Assembly (NCBI GenBank): GCA_018267705.1
Contig: JAFDXX010000004.1
Location: 62,001-126,000 of the forward strand
From: Bacteroidota bacterium
Lineage (GTDB): Bacteria; Bacteroidota; Bacteroidia; Chitinophagales; Chitinophagaceae
Length of the DNA stretch: 64,000 bases
Direction of reading: 5' to 3'
Both the position numbers and the translations under genes were made by a program. Of the stretch, positions 43,796 to 53,686 are shown one piece after another; positions within the stretch are counted from its first letter, which is position 1, and every line of letters starts with the position of its first letter. Below the pieces are notes generated by a model. It had not been told where the DNA came from, made no database searches, and worked only from the letters and a program-made list of their open reading frames with translations.

Positions 43796-44517
43796 TATTC
43801 AAAATGTAGAGTAAACAAAATCATTCTACTATTAATATTGCCCAGCACACTTGAATATTTGAGTGATGGGTTATAGATGTGAATATTATCTAAACCATTA
43901 CTAAATTTTATTTCAGGCGATAAAGTAAAATAAGGGAGAAAAATATTAAAACCTATTCCTCCTTCAATACCAAAATCACTGCCTTTAAATTTTATATCGT
44001 TAGTGGTGTTGGTTGAATTAGCATTACTTGTTAAATATAAATTGTAGCGAATGCCACCTAACATATATACTCTAAAATTATCAATACGGTCTGAATTAAA
44101 CTTTAAATGAATAGGGAAACTCACAATGTTTGCCGGCAAAGTTCTTTTCTGATAAACAGGCTCTCCCGGTAACGGATTTTTTAATATGTAATTAAAAAAT
44201 AATGATTGTCCTATAATAAATGTTGGAGCAAATCTTATTTGAAATCTGTCTGTTAATCTACCTGTAGCAGAAAGCCCTAAAAATATACCACCGCTACTTC
44301 CAGATTCTGCAACTAACACACTATCATCAGTAATAAATTTTGTTGTTTTGCTTACATTTAAAAATGAATTGGCATAACCTAATGTAGCACCAAAATAATA
44401 AGGTTTATCATCATGGTCAGGTCTATAAATTTCTTTTTGTGCATTGGCAAAATTTGCAATGCAACAAAACAATAAACATAACAGACTTACACTTTTGTTC
44501 CGCAGTATATAGTGCAT
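43792..44517 (-). CDS. porT: PorT-like outer-membrane protein (type IX secretion)
   Basis: 241-residue beta-barrel-type protein with a signal peptide (about 1-26, ending NFANAQ). RPDHDDKPYYFGATLGYANSF after the signal, FLGLSATGRLTDRFQIRFAPTF, FPIHLKFNSDRI and the C-terminal INSRMILFTLHFEY fit the PorT family. PorT is needed for type IX secretion in Porphyromonas gingivalis. Placement directly after ubiE is the arrangement I know from other Bacteroidota and supports the call. The start overlaps the end of ubiE by 31 bp and no later start preserves the signal peptide. Confidence 0.82.
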   Translation of the reverse strand: MHYILRNKSVSLLCLLFCCIANFANAQKEIYRPDHDDKPYYFGATLGYANSFLNVSKTTKFITDDSVLVAESGSSGGIFLGLSATGRLTDRFQIRFAPTFIIGQSLFFNYILKNPLPGEPVYQKRTLPANIVSFPIHLKFNSDRIDNFRVYMLGGIRYNLYLTSNANSTNTTNDIKFKGSDFGIEGGIGFNIFLPYFTLSPEIKFSNGLDNIHIYNPSLKYSSVLGNINSRMILFTLHFEY

Positions 44518-45233
44518 ATTCCTAAGCTAAGAGGTTGTAAATAAGTTTGTGTAAATCCTATGCCATGCATTATGTTTAAAAATTTTTGCCCTTCGGGGAA
44601 GGCAAAAACGCTGTTATTTAAATATTGATATGCTTTTTTATTGCTTGCAAAAGCTTGCACTAATCCGGGTGCTAATTTGCTTAAATAAAATTGGTATAAA
44701 AACTTAAAACTTTTTTGTTTGGGTTTTGAAAATTCTAATACTACCAATTTTCCTCCGGGTTTTAATACACGATACATTTCTAGCAAGCCCTTTTCTAAAT
44801 TTTCAAAATTTCTTACACCAAATGCTACTGTTATGCCGTCAAAAAAATTAGTATCAAAAATAATATTTTCGCTATCTCCTTGTTTTAATTCTATTTTATT
44901 TTCCAGCCCTTTTTGTTTAATTTTTTTTCTACCTAATTCAAGCATCCCGTTGCTAATATCTATTCCATAAATTTTTTCAGGATGCAGTTTTTTATAGGTC
45001 ATTAAAGCTACATCTCCGGTTCCGGTTGCAACATCTAATACAATTTTTGGGTTTATTTTTTTTAACTCATTAATAGCTTTCTTTCTCCACCAAATATCAA
45101 TACCTGCACTTAAAAATCGGTTTAAAAAATCGTATTTACCTGCAATGGTGTTAAACATTTCTGCAACCTGTGTTTTTTTATTTAGGTTGCTTTCGGTATT
45201 AGGTACTATTACATCGTGTGCGTACTTATTCAT
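44487..45233 (-). CDS. ubiE: demethylmenaquinone methyltransferase (MenG/UbiE family)
   Basis: 248-residue SAM-dependent C-methyltransferase of quinone synthesis. In menaquinone-using Bacteroidota it performs the last step, demethylmenaquinone to menaquinone. SAM motif DVATGTGD at 67-74; family blocks FDGITVAFGVRNFENLEKGL, YRVLKPGGKLVVLEFSKP and YLNNSVFAFPEGQKFL. It lies 52 bp downstream of ruvB and overlaps porT by 31 bp at the 3' end. Confidence 0.94.
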   Translation of the reverse strand: MNKYAHDVIVPNTESNLNKKTQVAEMFNTIAGKYDFLNRFLSAGIDIWWRKKAINELKKINPKIVLDVATGTGDVALMTYKKLHPEKIYGIDISNGMLELGRKKIKQKGLENKIELKQGDSENIIFDTNFFDGITVAFGVRNFENLEKGLLEMYRVLKPGGKLVVLEFSKPKQKSFKFLYQFYLSKLAPGLVQAFASNKKAYQYLNNSVFAFPEGQKFLNIMHGIGFTQTYLQPLSLGICTIYCGTKV

Positions 45234-45285
45234 CTGCTGCGAAGATATTGAAAATGAATTTGTTGTTGTGCAGCTTATGAATTAC

Positions 45286-46320
45286 TTAACTAAATAAATT
45301 ATTTTGTGAATTATTATTGAAAGGTTTTTTACCTAAATGCTCATAAGCTTTTAGTGTAACTTCTCTACCTCGGGATGTACGTTGTATAAAGCCTTCTTGT
45401 ATTAAAAAAGGTTCGTACACTTCTTCAATGGTTCCGGCTTCTTCTCCAACGGCAGTAGCAATATTATTAATACCAACGGGGCCCCCTTTAAATTTTTCTA
45501 TAATGGTTACAAGAATTCTGTTATCCATATCATCTAAACCGTACTCATCTACATTTAATGCTTTTAGTGCATGTTGTGTAATACCTGCATCTATTTCTCC
45601 ATCATTTAATACTTGTGCAAAATCTCTTACACGTCTTAATAAACCGTTGGCAATACGTGGTGTGCCTCGGCTTCTTCTTGCAATTTCATTAGCTGCTTCA
45701 GATGTTATAGCTGCATTTAATATACTTGCACTACGAAGTATTATTTTTTGTAATACAATTGAATTGTAATATTCTAATCTTGATTTTATTCCGAATCTTG
45801 AAAGTAATGGTGCAGTTAATAAACCACTTCTTGTAGTAGCACCTACTAATGTAAAAGGATTGAGATTTAATTGAATACTTCTTGCATTGGGGCCGCTATC
45901 AATCATAATATCAATTCTAAAATCTTCCATTGCGGCATACAAATATTCTTCTACAACTGTACTTAAACGGTGTATTTCATCAATAAATAAAACATCATTG
46001 GGTTCTAAACTTGTAAGTAAACCCGCAAGATCTCCGGGTTTTTCAATAACAGGACCGCTTGTTTCTTTAATATTAACGCCTAACTCATTCGCAACAATTC
46101 TGCTTAAAGTTGTTTTACCTAAACCCGGTGGGCCATGAAACAAAATATGATCCAATGCTTCTCCACGAATTTTGGCAGCTTTAATAAATATGGTTAAGTT
46201 TTCTATTAATTGTGGCTGACCCGAAAAATCATCAATAACCGATGGCCTTATTGAGTTTTCAAAATCTTTATCGGCATTGTTAAACTCTTCAGAATTAATA
46301 TGTAGGTTAGAATTAGCCAT
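45286..46320 (-). CDS. ruvB: Holliday junction branch-migration ATPase RuvB
   Basis: 344-residue AAA+ motor of the RuvAB complex. Walker [10 protein letters not shown] at 63-71, Walker [10 protein letters not shown] near 112-120, sensor 1 [12 protein letters not shown], and the C-terminal winged-helix domain with [30 protein letters not shown] and QRTSRGR. A TATTTTTG element (46325-46332, minus strand) lies only 4 bp before the ATG, too close for a normal leader, so the promoter is uncertain. Confidence 0.97.
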   Translation of the reverse strand: MANSNLHINSEEFNNADKDFENSIRPSVIDDFSGQPQLIENLTIFIKAAKIRGEALDHILFHGPPGLGKTTLSRIVANELGVNIKETSGPVIEKPGDLAGLLTSLEPNDVLFIDEIHRLSTVVEEYLYAAMEDFRIDIMIDSGPNARSIQLNLNPFTLVGATTRSGLLTAPLLSRFGIKSRLEYYNSIVLQKIILRSASILNAAITSEAANEIARRSRGTPRIANGLLRRVRDFAQVLNDGEIDAGITQHALKALNVDEYGLDDMDNRILVTIIEKFKGGPVGINNIATAVGEEAGTIEEVYEPFLIQEGFIQRTSRGREVTLKAYEHLGKKPFNNNSQNNLFS

Positions 46321-46406
46321 TAGCCAAAAATACGCAATAATGCAGCAGTTTGTGTAATAAACAATTCAATAGATTACACAAATTTTTAATTAATGATGTA
46401 TGTATA

Positions 46407-46595
46407 TTAATTAAAATTATTTGGAAGTGGTTGCTGCATGGCTAATCTGTCTTTACCGGCATCTCCAACTTTTTTGTAAGGGCCATGACAAGTTGCAAAC
46501 AAAACCAATAAACAAAAAATAACTGCAAAAGCTAAAAAAGAAGTTAAGGTGTAATTTTTTATTACTCCACCTTCTTCGTAATTATGTTCACTCAT
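46407..46595 (-). CDS. 62-residue single-helix membrane protein, unknown
   Basis: Small protein with a charged N-terminus (SEHNYEEGGVIKNYT), one hydrophobic helix (about 19-39, FLAFAVIFCLLVLFATC) and a polar tail (GPYKKVGDAGKDRLAMQQ). The helix position and tail suggest an N-in membrane protein. Codon use resembles its neighbours, and it has a clean ATG and an isolated position between ruvB and the divergent protease gene. I recognise no family; subunits of respiratory complexes often look like this, but nothing here proves it. Confidence 0.55.
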   Translation of the reverse strand: MSEHNYEEGGVIKNYTLTSFLAFAVIFCLLVLFATCHGPYKKVGDAGKDRLAMQQPLPNNFN

Positions 46596-46711
46596 AAAAA
46601 ATAATTTGGTGTGGCAATATAAAAAACTTACTTAAATAATTGTGATTTTATTGAATTATGTTTAATATGATTGCACGCTATACTTCTCATCTACCGCTCT
46701 TAAAAAAAATA

Positions 46712-46742
46712 TTGCGAAACAATAAAGGGTTGGTTATCTTTA
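46712..46742 (+). promoter_or_regulatory. Promoter candidate for the tricorn-like protease
   Basis: TTG (46712-46714), 20-bp spacer, TATCTTTA (46735-46742), one base off TAnnTTTG. The predicted start is about 20 bp upstream of the ATG at 46770. Confidence 0.42.
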
Positions 46743-46769
46743 AAATCTTTCAACACTAAACTTTGAATT

Positions 46770-49700
46770 ATGCTTAAACAGTTATTGGTTTTATTTTTCA
46801 GCACATTTGTCATAAATGTGTTTGCACAAAACAATCCACTGTGGTTACGTTATCCGGCAATTAGTCCCGATGGAAAATGGATTGTATTTGGTTACAAAGG
46901 CAATTTGTATAAAGTATCTTCAGACGGAGGGAATGCAGTTGCTTTAACCTTAAACGAGTCGCAAAACCAAATGCCCGTTTGGAGTCATGATGGTAAACAT
47001 ATTGCTTTTGCTAGCGATCGTTACGGAAATTTTGATGTATATATTATGCCAAGTGAAGGTGGAGAAGCTACCCGTTTAACCTTTAATTCTGCCAACGATT
47101 TTCCTTGGGATTTTAGCATTGATAATAAACAAGTAATTTTTGGAAGCGGACGAAACGATTTGAATACTTCTGTTCGTTTTCCTAATAAAGGATTATTTCA
47201 AAAACTATATCAAGTACCGGTTAGTGGTTGTAGAAGTATTTTATTATTAACTGCCGGAACAGAAAATGTTCATTACAATAGCAAAGGAGATGCAATAGTT
47301 TTTCAAGATAGAAAAGGCTATGAAGATGCATGGCGTAAACACCACACATCAAGCGTAACAAGAGATATTTGGATATATGATTTTAAAACAAAAGAATATA
47401 GAAAAATAAGTGGTTTTGAAGGTGAAGATAGAGAACCCGTTTTTTCTGCAGATAATCAATTCATTTATTATTTAAGCGAAAAAAACGGCACACAAAATAT
47501 TTATAAAATACCGGTATTGAATAAAATGGCAGAACAACAACTAACAAATTTTAAAAACAATCCTGTTCGTCATTTATCAAGAGCAAATGATAATACATTA
47601 TGTTTTAGTTGGGATGGAGAAATTTATACTTTAAAAGAAGATGGTAAACCAGAAAAAGTAAGCATTGTAATTAATACAGATTCTAAATTAAATACAGAAA
47701 AAATTGTGCCTATATATGGAGGTGCTACAGAAATGAGTGTTTCGCCCAACGGAAAAGAAATAGCATTTATTTTTAGAGGTGAAGTTTTTGTTACCAGTGT
47801 AGATGGAGGCATTACCAAACGCATTACCAATACACCGCAGCAAGAACGCATGGTTACATTTGCACCCGATGGAAAAACTTTATACTATGCTGCAGAACGC
47901 AATGGCAGTTGGGATATTTTAAAAGCAACCATTAACCGAAAAGAAGAACCCTATTTCTACACATCAACCATTATAAAAGAAGAACCCGTAATTGCAACAG
48001 AGAAAGAAGAATTTCAACCTATTGTTTCTCCCGATGGAAAAGAAATTGCTTATTTGGAAGAAAGAAATATTGTAAAAATATTTAATATAGAAAAGAAAAC
48101 ATCAAGAACCATTCTTCCTGCAGGGCAAAATTTTTCTTATAGTGATGGAGATCAAAGTTTTGAATGGAGCCCCGATGGAAAATGGTTAGCTATTAAAAGT
48201 GCTAAAGGCAACTTTTCTCAACAAAGTATTTTAGTATTTAAGGCCGATGGAAGTGATACAAAAGGCACAGATATTATCAACAGCGGTTTTGGTGGAGACG
48301 AGCAACAATGGGCATTTGGTGGTAAAGCCATTTTATATACCAGTGAAAAATATGGGAAAAAACCATTAGCTGTTCAAGGCACAAGTGAAAGCGATATTAT
48401 GATAGAATTTTTTGATAAAGATTTATACGACAGATTCAAACTAAATAAATATGATGCCGAGCTATTAAAAGAAAAAGAAGACAAAGAAAAAAAAGATACA
48501 TCTAAAAAGAAAGAAGAAATTGTTTTAGATTTTAATAATTTAGAAGAAAGAAGAATTCGCTTAACAAACGGATCTCTTAATTTATCCGGATATGCTTTAT
48601 CGTTAGATGGCAGTAAACTTTTTTATCTTGCAAAATTTGAACAAGGTTTTGATTTATGGCAATTAGATACCAGAACAAAAGAAATTAAAATTGTTGCCAA
48701 ACTTAATGCCGGCGGTGGCGGCATGGAATTAAGTAAAGATGGAAAAAATTTATTTGTAATTGCCGATGGCCGTTTAACAAAAATAGAAGTAGATGCAGGC
48801 AGAGTTTCTCCGGTAATGATTAATGGAGAAATGGTTTTAAATACAGCCGGCGAACGTGCTTACATTTTTGAACATGTTTGGAGACAAGTAAAAAAGAAAT
48901 TTTACGATACAAAATTACATAGCGTTGATTGGGATATGTATAAAAAAACATATCAAAAATTTCTACCACATATAAATAATAATTACGATTTTCAAGAATT
49001 GTTAAGTGAAATATTAGGCGAACTAAATGCATCGCATACAGGTGGAAGATATTCTCCACAAAATCCTAATGGCGATATTACTGCTTCACTTGGTTTATTT
49101 TACGATGAAACTATTGGCGGCAAAGGTTTGAAAATAACAGAAGTAATTGCGAATGGCCCTGTTGATAAAGCAAAAAGCAAAATAAAAGCCGGAACTATAA
49201 TTGAAAAAATTGATGGAGAAGAAATTACAGATGCGGTTGATTGGAATAAATTCTTAAACAGAAAAATTGGTAAAAATGTTTTGCTAAGTTTAAATAATGG
49301 CACAGAAAAATGGGAAGAAGTAATTAAACCAATTTCAGGCGGAGAAGAAAACTTTTTACTCTACAAACGTTGGACAAAAACAATGGCTGATATGGTTGAT
49401 AAACTTAGCGGTGGCAAAGTGGGTTATGTGCATGTACAAGGCATGAACGATGGTGCTTATAGAGATGTGTTTGAACGCGTACTTGGTGAAAATTTAAATA
49501 AAGAAGCATTAATTGTTGATACAAGATTTAATGGCGGCGGTTGGTTGCATGATGATTTGGTTACCTTTTTAAAAGGGAAACAATATTTAACTTTTGCTCC
49601 TTATGGTTTTAAAAGCGGAGGTGGAGAGCCTCTTAATAAATGGACTAAACCTTCTGTAGTTTTAATGAGTGAAAGTAATTATAGCGATGCATTTATTTTC

Positions 49701-49976
49701 CCTTATGCATATAGAGCAAACGGTGTAGGAAAATTGATTGGCAAACCTGTTCCGGGTACGGGAACTGCAGTTTGGTGGGAAACACAAATTGATCCAACAA
49801 TTGTATTTGGTATTCCAATGATTGCAACTATTGGTGCAGAAAAAAGACCAACAGAAAATTTGCAAATCAATCCGGATATTGATGTGACTGACCCTTACAA
49901 TAATGTATTGTTTGGAAAAGATGATCAATTAGAAGCAGCAGTAAAAGAAATGTTGAAGACAGTAGGAGGAAAATAA
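46770..49976 (+). CDS. secreted tricorn-like S41 protease
   Basis: 1068-residue exported protease with a signal peptide (about 1-19, ending NVFAQ). Order: WD40-like/PD40 beta-propeller repeats through about residue 660, with recurring SPDGK-type turns (ISPDGKWIVF, VSPNGKEIAF, APDGKTLYY); a low-complexity Lys/Glu linker (about 565-585); a core helical region (HVWRQVKKKFYD); a PDZ domain (about 770-860); and the S41 tail-specific protease domain with DTRFNGGG and nucleophile Ser972 in ESNYSDAFIFP. Tricorn proteins degrade oligopeptides; here the location is periplasm or cell surface. Monocistronic, with a strong terminator after it. Confidence 0.92.
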   Translation: MLKQLLVLFFSTFVINVFAQNNPLWLRYPAISPDGKWIVFGYKGNLYKVSSDGGNAVALTLNESQNQMPVWSHDGKHIAFASDRYGNFDVYIMPSEGGEATRLTFNSANDFPWDFSIDNKQVIFGSGRNDLNTSVRFPNKGLFQKLYQVPVSGCRSILLLTAGTENVHYNSKGDAIVFQDRKGYEDAWRKHHTSSVTRDIWIYDFKTKEYRKISGFEGEDREPVFSADNQFIYYLSEKNGTQNIYKIPVLNKMAEQQLTNFKNNPVRHLSRANDNTLCFSWDGEIYTLKEDGKPEKVSIVINTDSKLNTEKIVPIYGGATEMSVSPNGKEIAFIFRGEVFVTSVDGGITKRITNTPQQERMVTFAPDGKTLYYAAERNGSWDILKATINRKEEPYFYTSTIIKEEPVIATEKEEFQPIVSPDGKEIAYLEERNIVKIFNIEKKTSRTILPAGQNFSYSDGDQSFEWSPDGKWLAIKSAKGNFSQQSILVFKADGSDTKGTDIINSGFGGDEQQWAFGGKAILYTSEKYGKKPLAVQGTSESDIMIEFFDKDLYDRFKLNKYDAELLKEKEDKEKKDTSKKKEEIVLDFNNLEERRIRLTNGSLNLSGYALSLDGSKLFYLAKFEQGFDLWQLDTRTKEIKIVAKLNAGGGGMELSKDGKNLFVIADGRLTKIEVDAGRVSPVMINGEMVLNTAGERAYIFEHVWRQVKKKFYDTKLHSVDWDMYKKTYQKFLPHINNNYDFQELLSEILGELNASHTGGRYSPQNPNGDITASLGLFYDETIGGKGLKITEVIANGPVDKAKSKIKAGTIIEKIDGEEITDAVDWNKFLNRKIGKNVLLSLNNGTEKWEEVIKPISGGEENFLLYKRWTKTMADMVDKLSGGKVGYVHVQGMNDGAYRDVFERVLGENLNKEALIVDTRFNGGGWLHDDLVTFLKGKQYLTFAPYGFKSGGGEPLNKWTKPSVVLMSESNYSDAFIFPYAYRANGVGKLIGKPVPGTGTAVWWETQIDPTIVFGIPMIATIGAEKRPTENLQINPDIDVTDPYNNVLFGKDDQLEAAVKEMLKTVGGK

Positions 49977-50049
49977 ATTGTTATTACCAATAAACTGAGC
50001 AATCTGATTTATATTTTTTAGATACTTAGTTGTTGTGCAACAAAATAAT

Positions 50050-50081
50050 AAAAAGCAGTAGTTTATTTCTACTGCTTTTTT
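50050..50081. terminator. Strong bidirectional terminator after the protease gene
   Basis: AAAAAGCAGTAG (50050-50061) pairs perfectly with CTACTGCTTTTT (50069-50080) over a 7-nt loop. A-tract and T-tract flank it, so it can stop the plus-strand protease gene and the minus-strand rodA operon, which ends 34 bp further on. Confidence 0.85.
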
Positions 50082-50113
50082 ATTAATAATAGTTATTTCA
50101 TTTCAATTAAAAA

Positions 50114-51451
50114 TTATCTTAAAACCATTTGCCTGTCTGCATCTAAACGTATTAAAATAAAAATTAATGTTGTAAAAGTTAATAAAGACGAACCTCCATA
50201 ACTAATGAGTGGCAACGCAATTCCTATACTTGGAAATAAACCAATAGTCATTAAAATATTTACGGCAATATGGTAAAATAAAATACTAACTACACTATAT
50301 GCATATACTCTGCTAAACCTACTTCGTTGCCTTTCTGCAACACGAATAATTCTAAATAACATAAACAAATACAGAAGAAGAAGAAACAAACAGCCCACTA
50401 AGCCAAAAGCATCGCCCAATGAAGTAAAAATAAAATCGGTTGATTGTGCAGGTACAAACTTTCCTCGGGTTTGTGTTCCTTTCAAAAAACCATTTCCTAA
50501 AATACCACCTGATCCAATAGCAATTTTACTTTGGCGTACGTTATAATCGTCTGGCTTATAAACTTTATTGTTTCCTTTATCTTTTTTTACAGCATGGTTT
50601 TGACTGCAATCATAATCTTTTCCAAACGACATGTAAATACGTTGGCTTTGGTAACATTCAAAAACATTATTAAAAATATATGGAACGGCAAATCTTTGTA
50701 TACCAACACATACAGCCCAAACAGCAACAATAACGTATAGTCCTGCTTTATTTCTTTTAATTTGTCTTCTTAATAAATAAATGGCTAATGCTGCTATTAG
50801 TGTTAAAGTAATGGCTAAAATATTAGGATCAACCAATAATGTTGCTACAACTAAAACGCCAAATGCAAATCCTATAATTAAATAAATACCGGGTAAACCT
50901 TCTCGGTACATTGCTATAAAAAAACTTAAATAAACTAATGCCAATCCTGTTTCGTGTTGTAAACGAGATAGTAATGCAGGAAATAAAACAATTCCAAAAG
51001 CAATTAATTGAGATTTGAATTTGGTGAAATCTGTTTCTTGCCTTGAAAGAAATTTTGCTAATGCAAGTGCTGTAAATATTTTGCAAAGCTCTGCAGGTTG
51101 TATATTAAAACCTCCGCCTAACGGTATCCAGCTTTTTGATCCATTAACGTTTCTTCCTATAACAAATGTTGCTAACATTAATACAATACCAAAAGCATAC
51201 ATTAAATTAGCAAATGCCGTAAATAATTTACTATCTGCCAATAAAATAAATGTGGCAACAATAGTGCAAATGCCTATAAAAATTAATTGTTTGCTGTAAT
51301 TAGTTTTTCCGCCAAGAAAAGAGGCTATCCAATCTGTATCGGGTTTGTATTCAACCATAAAAACACATAGTAAACCTGTACACAATAACATTGCATACAA
51401 TAGTATAAGCAACCAATCTACTCCGTGTGATACATTGTTTTTATTGCTCAT
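50114..51451 (-). CDS. rodA: rod-shape SEDS glycosyltransferase RodA
   Basis: 445-residue polytopic membrane protein of the SEDS family that polymerises peptidoglycan glycan strands with PBP2 during elongation. Typical segments: GRNVNGSKSWIPLGGGFNIQPAELCKI, QHETGLALVYLSFF, QSKIAIGSGGILGNGFLKGTQT, FVPAQSTDFIFTSLGDAFG, and GIALPLISYGGSS near the end. An extracytoplasmic loop (about 268-302, YQSQRIYMSFGKDYDC onward) is enlarged by a Lys/Asp-rich insertion. It overlaps mrdA by 4 bp and ends the mre/mrd operon. Confidence 0.95.
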   Translation of the reverse strand: MSNKNNVSHGVDWLLILLYAMLLCTGLLCVFMVEYKPDTDWIASFLGGKTNYSKQLIFIGICTIVATFILLADSKLFTAFANLMYAFGIVLMLATFVIGRNVNGSKSWIPLGGGFNIQPAELCKIFTALALAKFLSRQETDFTKFKSQLIAFGIVLFPALLSRLQHETGLALVYLSFFIAMYREGLPGIYLIIGFAFGVLVVATLLVDPNILAITLTLIAALAIYLLRRQIKRNKAGLYVIVAVWAVCVGIQRFAVPYIFNNVFECYQSQRIYMSFGKDYDCSQNHAVKKDKGNNKVYKPDDYNVRQSKIAIGSGGILGNGFLKGTQTRGKFVPAQSTDFIFTSLGDAFGLVGCLFLLLLYLFMLFRIIRVAERQRSRFSRVYAYSVVSILFYHIAVNILMTIGLFPSIGIALPLISYGGSSLLTFTTLIFILIRLDADRQMVLR

Positions 51452-53550
51452 GCTATATAGTGCTTTTTCTTTTTTTCATTATTTAAAAATGCTGCAACAA
51501 TAGTATTTGTTTTCTTTTTTGGAGAAGAATCTTTTGTAGGGTTATTTTTTTCTTTATTAGGTATATTTTTAATTTCAGGAGATATTTCTTCCTCGTCAAT
51601 AGAATCAATATTTTCTTTATTCATTTTTTCTTGCAACTTTTTAGATTCTCTTATTTGTTTTAGAGAATCTCTTTTTGCCATTTCTAAACGCATTCTTTGT
51701 GGTATTAGATTGGTATTTTCAAGTTGTATTAATTGAGCATTTCTTTCGGGGCCTGTAATAGAATCTCTTAAATATTTTTCAACCATTAAACTTGCAATAG
51801 GTGCTGCAAACCATGCTCCTTGTCCTGCATTTTCGCACATTACGGCAATAGCAATTTTAGGGTTATCTCTTGGTGCAAATGCACCAAAGAAAGAGTGATC
51901 TTGTTGTTTAATACCATGATCGTAATTTTCAACAGTTCCTGTTTTGCCGCACATCACTATGCCGGCAATTTTTGATCTTCCTGCTGCTGTTCCGTAATCA
52001 ACAACAGCTTGCATTCCATCTTGCACGGCGGTATAAACAGAATCTGGTATTCTATTATCTGTATGGTGTTTTATTTTATATGCTTTAAGCATATTGTATT
52101 CATCTCCACCTTCAATAGAATCTACAACATGTGGTGTGTAATACCATCCTTTATTGGCAATAATAGTCATTACGTTTGCCAATTGTATTAAAGTAGTTTG
52201 TACTTCGCCTTGCCCAATTGCATTGGAGATAAGGTTACAAGCATAAAATTTTCCTCCATTTTTTTTTCTGTAATAAGCGGATGTTGGAAGATTTCCTTTT
52301 TTTTCTGAAGGCAAATCAACACCTAATTTTGAACCTAATCCAAATGAGGAGGCATAGGTATTAAAAACAGTTAAGGCACTATCTGCACCGCCGTATCTTG
52401 GTTGTTCTAATAATCTTTTAAATACGGTTGAGAAATATGTATTATCACTATGTGCAACAGCGTTTGTAAAATTAAAAGTTCCTTTATCTAAACATTTAGG
52501 TTTTCCATTACCGCAACCGGTAAAATATCCCGGACATGTGATAGTGGTTTTTTCGTCTATAACACCTTCGGTTAAACCAATAATACCTGAAACTGTTTTA
52601 AATGTTGAGCCGGGAGAATACATGTTTCCTAAGGGTCTGTTATTAAACGGAAGGCGGGGGTCTAATAACAATTCTGCAAAATGTTTTCTTCTTTCGCTGC
52701 CTGTTAAATAGTTGGGGTTATAAGTTGGGGCACTAATCATACAAAGAATGCCACCTGTTTTAGGATTGATGGCAACAATGGCTCCTACTTTGTTTTTCAT
52801 TAAACGTTCTCCTAATGCTTGCAAATCAACATCAATGCTTGTGTAAAGGTTTCTTCCTGCAACGGCACTGGTATCGTACATGCCATTTTCGTAAGATCCT
52901 TGAATGCGGCTTTTGTTGTCTTTTATATATCTTTTTACGCCACGTTCTCCCATTAAAACTTTTTCATAAGTGCGTTCAAGTCCAGACATTCCGGTGTAGT
53001 CATTCATTTCATAACCTTCATCTTTATGTTTGCGTAAAAATGTTGTATCTACTTCACCAATATATCCAAGAATGTTTGCACCAATATTGTAAGGGTATGT
53101 TCTTGCTTTTCTTTCATTTAAAATAAACCCTGGAAATTTATACATGTTTTCATTTAGCTTGGCATACATTTCATCTGATAGTAATGCTTCAAAAGTACTT
53201 GGACGAACAGCAGTATTTTTAAATATAATTTCTTTCATTCGTTTTCTGTACTCGGTGGTATCTATACCTAATAAATTGCATAAAGTGGCAGTATCTGTGC
53301 CTTTTGTTTCAGATGGAGTAACTACTAAATCAAACGTAATATTATTTTGAAGAAGTGCTTTTCTTTTTCTATCGAAAATAATGCCTCTATCAGGGTAAAT
53401 AACTTTTCTAAAGATAGCATTGCTTTCTGCGGCCATTTTATATTTTGATGAAAACACCTGCAAATGCACTAACTGTGCAGTAATTATAATGAATACGGCA
53501 AGAAATATTATTTGAATAATTCTACTACGACTTTGGTTGAATGCAGGCAT
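51448..53550 (-). CDS. mrdA: penicillin-binding protein 2 (elongation transpeptidase)
   Basis: 700-residue class B PBP that cross-links peptidoglycan with RodA. One N-terminal membrane helix (about 10-30), a pedestal domain, and the transpeptidase domain with all three motifs: STFK at 315-318 (nucleophile Ser315), SDN at 368-370 and KTG at 536-538. The C-terminal tail after about residue 620 is charged and low in complexity (Lys/Glu/Asn-rich), probably disordered in the periplasm. Overlaps rodA by 4 bp; 136 bp separate it from mreD, the largest gap in the operon. Confidence 0.95.
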   Translation of the reverse strand: MPAFNQSRSRIIQIIFLAVFIIITAQLVHLQVFSSKYKMAAESNAIFRKVIYPDRGIIFDRKRKALLQNNITFDLVVTPSETKGTDTATLCNLLGIDTTEYRKRMKEIIFKNTAVRPSTFEALLSDEMYAKLNENMYKFPGFILNERKARTYPYNIGANILGYIGEVDTTFLRKHKDEGYEMNDYTGMSGLERTYEKVLMGERGVKRYIKDNKSRIQGSYENGMYDTSAVAGRNLYTSIDVDLQALGERLMKNKVGAIVAINPKTGGILCMISAPTYNPNYLTGSERRKHFAELLLDPRLPFNNRPLGNMYSPGSTFKTVSGIIGLTEGVIDEKTTITCPGYFTGCGNGKPKCLDKGTFNFTNAVAHSDNTYFSTVFKRLLEQPRYGGADSALTVFNTYASSFGLGSKLGVDLPSEKKGNLPTSAYYRKKNGGKFYACNLISNAIGQGEVQTTLIQLANVMTIIANKGWYYTPHVVDSIEGGDEYNMLKAYKIKHHTDNRIPDSVYTAVQDGMQAVVDYGTAAGRSKIAGIVMCGKTGTVENYDHGIKQQDHSFFGAFAPRDNPKIAIAVMCENAGQGAWFAAPIASLMVEKYLRDSITGPERNAQLIQLENTNLIPQRMRLEMAKRDSLKQIRESKKLQEKMNKENIDSIDEEEISPEIKNIPNKEKNNPTKDSSPKKKTNTIVAAFLNNEKKKKHYIA

Positions 53551-53686
53551 ATTTTAATTGATACGGAATTGAAATGAAGTAATTGCAATAAATTAATTGT
53601 TACAAAATTGAAGTATTGATTTGATATGCTGCATTTTTATTTGCTAAAATTTATTCAGCATTGTGAATGATTGTTGAAACTATAAA

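Noticed and set aside
46860..48760. Recurring SPDGK-type coding segments in the protease gene as a DNA repeat
   Set aside because: These are diverged beta-propeller blades at protein level; the DNA is not a tandem repeat.
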